Shown: positions 61,151 to 64,000 of the stretch, piece by piece
Position numbering within the stretch: position 1 is the stretch's first letter
Layout of the letters: every line of letters starts with the position of its first letter
Origin: Desulforegulaceae bacterium
GTDB taxonomy: Bacteria > Desulfobacterota > Desulfobacteria > Desulfobacterales > JACKCP01
Length of the DNA stretch: 64,000 nucleotides
Assembly: GCA_034006035.1 (NCBI GenBank)
Contig: JAVETN010000002.1
Coordinates: forward strand, 210,910-274,909
Reading direction: 5' to 3'
Notes under the pieces: model-generated
The model's input: only the letters and a program-made list of their open reading frames with translations
Told to the model about the DNA's origin: nothing
The model's database searches: none
Made by a program: the position numbers and the translations under genes

Positions 61151-61996
61151 ATGGGAGAAAAAATGAACAAAATTACAATCACAGCTGTGGTGGAAAATAC
61201 TGCTCCAACAGGAATGGGCCTGATAAGCGAACATGGGTTGTCTTTTTTAATTGAAAACAATGGAGAAACAATTCTTTTTGATACAGGCCAGGGGCTTGCT
61301 TTTGAAAACAATATGAAAGTTCTTGGAAAAGATATTTCTAAAATTGAAAAAGTTGTTTTAAGCCATGGACACTATGATCATACAGGAGCACTTGGACTGA
61401 TAGCTGAAAAAACAGCTTTTGAACTTTTTGCCCATCCAGGGTGTTTTCTTCCAAAACTGGCATCCCTTGACCAAATAAATTACCTTGACATAGGATGCTC
61501 TTTTTCAAAGGAATACCTTGAATCCAAGGGAGTTAAGCTTAAGCTTTCAGAAAAAAGCCAAAAAGTTTCCAAAAATATAATCACAATTGGTGAAGTTGAA
61601 TTTACAAATGACTTTGAAATGATTGAGGAGCATTTTTATTCTGAAATAAACGGAAAAAAAATAAAAGATACTATTCCAGATGACCTTGGAATTGTAATTG
61701 ATACAAAAAAAGGAAATGTTCTTATACTTGGGTGTACCCACAGGGGAATAATAAACACCCTAACCCATGTTTCAAAGCTTGTTGGCTCAAATAAATTCCA
61801 TACTGTAATGGGAGGGCTTCATCTTGGGGGAGCTGATTCAAAAAAAATGGATCTTATAATTGAAAAGCTTAAAGATTTTGAAATTGAAAATCTTATAACA
61901 GGTCATTGCACAGGAAGATTTGCCCAGGTAAAACTTGCAGGATCAAAAAGTGTTAATCACGACTTTATAGAACTTGGAATGCCCTACAGCTTTTAA
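61151..61996 (+). CDS. MBL-fold metallo-hydrolase of the ORP-like operon
   Basis: 281 residues. The metal motif is LSHGHYDHTGAL near 72-83; further ligands are GCTHRGIINT near 197, GGLHLGGAD near 222 and TGHCTGRFA near 250. It resembles the subgroup annotated as 7,8-dihydropterin-6-methyl-aminobenzene-phosphate synthase-like, whose members regularly sit in ORP/NifX loci. Its substrate there is unknown. The start at 61151 gives MGEKMNKITITAVVENT; ATG 61163 (MNKITITAV), with GGGAG nearby, is an equally good start. Last gene of the operon, followed by a strong terminator. Confidence 0.88.
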   Translation: MGEKMNKITITAVVENTAPTGMGLISEHGLSFLIENNGETILFDTGQGLAFENNMKVLGKDISKIEKVVLSHGHYDHTGALGLIAEKTAFELFAHPGCFLPKLASLDQINYLDIGCSFSKEYLESKGVKLKLSEKSQKVSKNIITIGEVEFTNDFEMIEEHFYSEINGKKIKDTIPDDLGIVIDTKKGNVLILGCTHRGIINTLTHVSKLVGSNKFHTVMGGLHLGGADSKKMDLIIEKLKDFEIENLITGHCTGRFAQVKLAGSKSVNHDFIELGMPYSF

Positions 61997-62015
61997 CCAG
62001 GTTTTTATTTTTAAT

Positions 62016-62049
62016 AAAAAAGCAGGTTTTCTACAAAACCTGCTTTTTT
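62016..62049. terminator. Bidirectional terminator between the ORP-like operon and metF
   Basis: AAAAAAGCAGGTTTT pairs perfectly with AAAACCTGCTTTTTT around CTAC, with A-run and T-run on the two sides. It lies 20 nt after the metallo-hydrolase stop and 7 nt after the convergent metF stop. Confidence 0.92.
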
Positions 62050-62055
62050 AATTTT

Positions 62056-62952
62056 TTATTTATGATTTAAAAAACTGCTTGAGTTTTCAGCTCCAAGGGA
62101 ATGGTAGATTTTTACTGTTGCAGGAGATTTGTTAAGAGTATAAAAATGAATTCCTCTAACCTTATTATCAATCAAATCCCTTACCTGCTCAGTTGCCCAG
62201 TGGATTCCTATATTTGCAACACCCTCATCATCTTTTGCCCTTTCAACCGCCTTGAGAAGTGAGGCTGGAAATCTGGCACCTGCTGCAAGCTCTGCCATTC
62301 TGTACATTCCGGTTTTTGTAAGAACCGGCATAATTCCGGCAATTACAGGAACCTCGATTTTATAGAAAAGACATCTGTCACAAAAATCATAAAAGTCCCT
62401 GTTATCAAAAAAAAGCTGGGTCACAATATAATCAGCTCCGCAATCTATCTTTTTTTTGAGATGATCCATCTCCAAAATTCTGTTTGGAGTTTCAGGATGG
62501 CCTTCTGGAAAACCTGCCACTCCAACACACATTTGAGGAAAGTTTTTCTTTATAAAATCAACAAGCTCAAAAGCATAATGGAATCCTTGCGGATGGGGCT
62601 CCCACCCTGAATTTATATCAGGTGCATCACCTCTTAAAGCCAAAATATTGTTTATGCCGATTTCACTGTAATTTTCTAAAATTTCTCTTATTTCATCTTT
62701 GGAAGCTCCAACGCAGGTCAGATGAGAAACAACGGTAATTCCTGTTTCTTTGTTTATTCTTTCAACAAGATTATGGGTTCTGTTTCTTGTAGTTCCTCCT
62801 GCCCCGTATGTTACACTTACATAACTTGGTTCAAGTTTTTTTAATTCCGAAATATTTTTAAAAAGATTTTCAAATCCTTTTTCAGTTTTAGGCGGAAAAA
62901 ATTCAAAACTAAAACTTGTTTTAACTGAGTTTAATATATCTTTAACTAGCAT
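62056..62952 (-). CDS. metF: Methylenetetrahydrofolate reductase
   Basis: 298 residues, FAD-dependent. It reduces methylene-THF to methyl-THF for methionine synthesis and, in acetate-oxidising or autotrophic sulfate reducers, could act in the Wood-Ljungdahl methyl branch. Motifs: FSFEFFPPKTEKGFENL near 14, SVTYGAGGTTRNRT near 46, LALRGDAPD near 103 and DYIVTQLFFDNRDFY near 174. The E. coli catalytic glutamate corresponds to the one in FEFFPP. No metV or carbon-monoxide-dehydrogenase genes are adjacent; the gene is alone. Its start ATG is followed by LVKDILNSVK. Confidence 0.95.
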   Translation of the reverse strand: MLVKDILNSVKTSFSFEFFPPKTEKGFENLFKNISELKKLEPSYVSVTYGAGGTTRNRTHNLVERINKETGITVVSHLTCVGASKDEIREILENYSEIGINNILALRGDAPDINSGWEPHPQGFHYAFELVDFIKKNFPQMCVGVAGFPEGHPETPNRILEMDHLKKKIDCGADYIVTQLFFDNRDFYDFCDRCLFYKIEVPVIAGIMPVLTKTGMYRMAELAAGARFPASLLKAVERAKDDEGVANIGIHWATEQVRDLIDNKVRGIHFYTLNKSPATVKIYHSLGAENSSSFLNHK

Positions 62953-63387
62953 AATTTCTCCTGAGTGATTTAATTTTGAAATGACTAACAGATATAAATC
63001 ATTATATCAAGATAAATTTATATGTCAACTTTCCCGGCTATCACAAAACAATTAACAATGTACCACAAGCTAAACAAACTTATAAGGCCAAACCAAATTA
63101 CCACCTGAAAACAAACTTTATTCTAAAAAAACTAAATTCATTTTTTTAGACCTTAAACAATTTATCAGCCAAAATTTTTCAAAATACAAATTCTACAACA
63201 AACTTCAAAAATCTGCTTAATCTATGACTAATAGAGCATTGTACAGAATTGATATTCTAAAATCAGAACAAAAATACTATTTATCATTGACAAGTGAGTT
63301 TGCGCCGAGCTAACAGAGTTAATCCTGAAAAAACAGGTTATAAAAAAAGATAATTATATATTTACTTAACTTAGGCGGGAGGATCAA
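62953..63387. other. Gene-free divergent intergenic region metF / fadL-like gene
   Basis: About 435 nt, strongly AT-rich, no reading frame of note. A short hairpin, AATCCTG...CAGGTT, lies near 63320-63341. GGGAGG at 63378-63383 is the Shine-Dalgarno of the next gene. No riboswitch was recognised. Confidence 0.5.
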
Positions 63388-64000
63388 TTGAAGAGGATTT
63401 TAATTCTTGCAATAATTTTTTGTTTTACCGCTGCTTCAGCTTACGCCGGAAGTGTTGAAACCTTTGGAATAGGGGCCAAAGAAACAGCACAGGGAAAAGC
63501 AGTTGCAGCACAGGCAGACACACCGTTTGCAGTTTATTACAACCCGGCAGGTCTTACACAGATTGAAGGGCCTACTTTTTCAGCAGGTGCTGTGTTTTAT
63601 AATGCAGACGTTACTTCAAAAATGAAAGTTAAGGCGGCAGATGGCTCAGTTCTAATGGCCGGCGACAATGAAACAGACAATGACACTCTGATAAACCCTG
63701 CCCTTGGTTATGCAATGCCTATTACAGACAGAGTAAGTTTTGGTGTTGCGGCTTATTCACCATACGGACTTACAATTGAGTCCAATAAAAATCCTTATGA
63801 AAACCCGATTTCATTTTTTGCATGGGAATCCCATTATGTGAGAGTTGCAGTTACTCCTACAGTAGCTTACAAGTTCAGTGACAAGCTTTCATTCGGTTTT
63901 GGTGTAAGCCTTGGGCAGTCTGAGTGTAACGCTGGAAGAACTTATAAGGCCAACCCATTTAAAATGAAGGTTTTAGAAATAGCTGTTGAAAAAGGAATTC
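63388..64000 (+). CDS. FadL/OmpP1/TodX-family outer-membrane transporter, 5' part
   Basis: The gene starts with TTG behind GGCGGGAGG and runs off the right edge after about 204 codons. The protein begins MKRILILAIIFCFTAASAYA, a signal peptide, then GSVETFGIGAKETAQGKAVA and YYNPAGLTQIEG, the FadL-family N-terminal plug signature (NPAGL). Beta-strand-like segments such as PTVAYKFSDKLSFGFGVSLG follow. FadL proteins are outer-membrane barrels that take up long-chain fatty acids or hydrophobic aromatics, in line with the acyl-CoA genes elsewhere in the window. Confidence 0.88.
   Translation, partial: MKRILILAIIFCFTAASAYAGSVETFGIGAKETAQGKAVAAQADTPFAVYYNPAGLTQIEGPTFSAGAVFYNADVTSKMKVKAADGSVLMAGDNETDNDTLINPALGYAMPITDRVSFGVAAYSPYGLTIESNKNPYENPISFFAWESHYVRVAVTPTVAYKFSDKLSFGFGVSLGQSECNAGRTYKANPFKMKVLEIAVEKGI

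Overview
This is a visibly AT-rich bacterial chromosome segment that fits a marine or brackish sulfate-reducing member of the Desulfobacterota, most like the Desulfobacteraceae. The evidence is a dissimilatory-type ATP sulfurylase (sat), an AcnB-type aconitase, an ORP-like operon of NifX-type proteins and paired Mrp/MinD-like ferredoxin ATPases, a sodium-pumping Nqr complex, ectoine synthesis (ectABC), and a glutaconate-type CoA-transferase/acyl-CoA dehydrogenase/thiolase cluster. Species assignment is inference; no 16S rRNA is present.

Layout. 1-9 kb: 5' end of a sodium symporter gene, acnB, sat with an inverted repeat in its leader, trmL, an amidohydrolase, a GIDE/LemA membrane pair, and hemC. 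8.8-11.1 kb: ectABC. 11.3-13.8 kb: an unknown protein and a B12-binding-type radical SAM protein, then tRNA-Val(GAC). 14.1-19.8 kb: nqrABCDEF, in which NqrA carries two RnfC-like 4Fe-4S motifs. 19.9-27.4 kb: a radical SAM protein, a cNMP-binding protein, and carA-carB-purF, where CarA lacks expected glutaminase residues. 27.6-30.7 kb: a CCA-adding-type enzyme, a pirin and a YhdH-type reductase.

30.75-37.4 kb is an accessory, decaying region. It holds dispersed palindromic repeats, a frameshifted YefM antitoxin relic, a ParE fragment, a parDE pair whose toxin has a premature stop, an intact and a broken copy of an unknown 114-residue protein, the 3' end of a NERD-type gene, a possible group II intron 5' fragment, a DUF1566 protein, a chemoreceptor and a META/MliC lipoprotein. 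It reads as a site of repeated insertion, duplication and loss.

37.4-53 kb returns to core metabolism: a DEAD-box helicase, a five-gene C4/C5 acyl-CoA module (thiolase, acyl-CoA dehydrogenase, CoA-transferase A and B, enoyl-CoA hydratase), YigZ, a ferredoxin-nitroreductase, a short CstA-type transporter, the retropepsin/inactive transglutaminase/ATP-grasp triad, and a second thiolase. 53-64 kb: alr, minCDE, an HD-domain/Cys-cluster pair, the ORP-like operon led by a DUF134 regulator behind an inverted-repeat operator, metF, and the 5' end of a FadL-family porin gene.

Together the genes describe an anaerobe that activates sulfate, oxidises short-chain acyl-CoAs, conserves energy through a Na+ pump and makes ectoine against salt. 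No CRISPR array, prophage or complete insertion sequence was seen. The main points for follow-up are the CarA active-site changes, the Fe-S-bearing NqrA, the repeat-rich toxin-antitoxin graveyard and the DUF134 operator.
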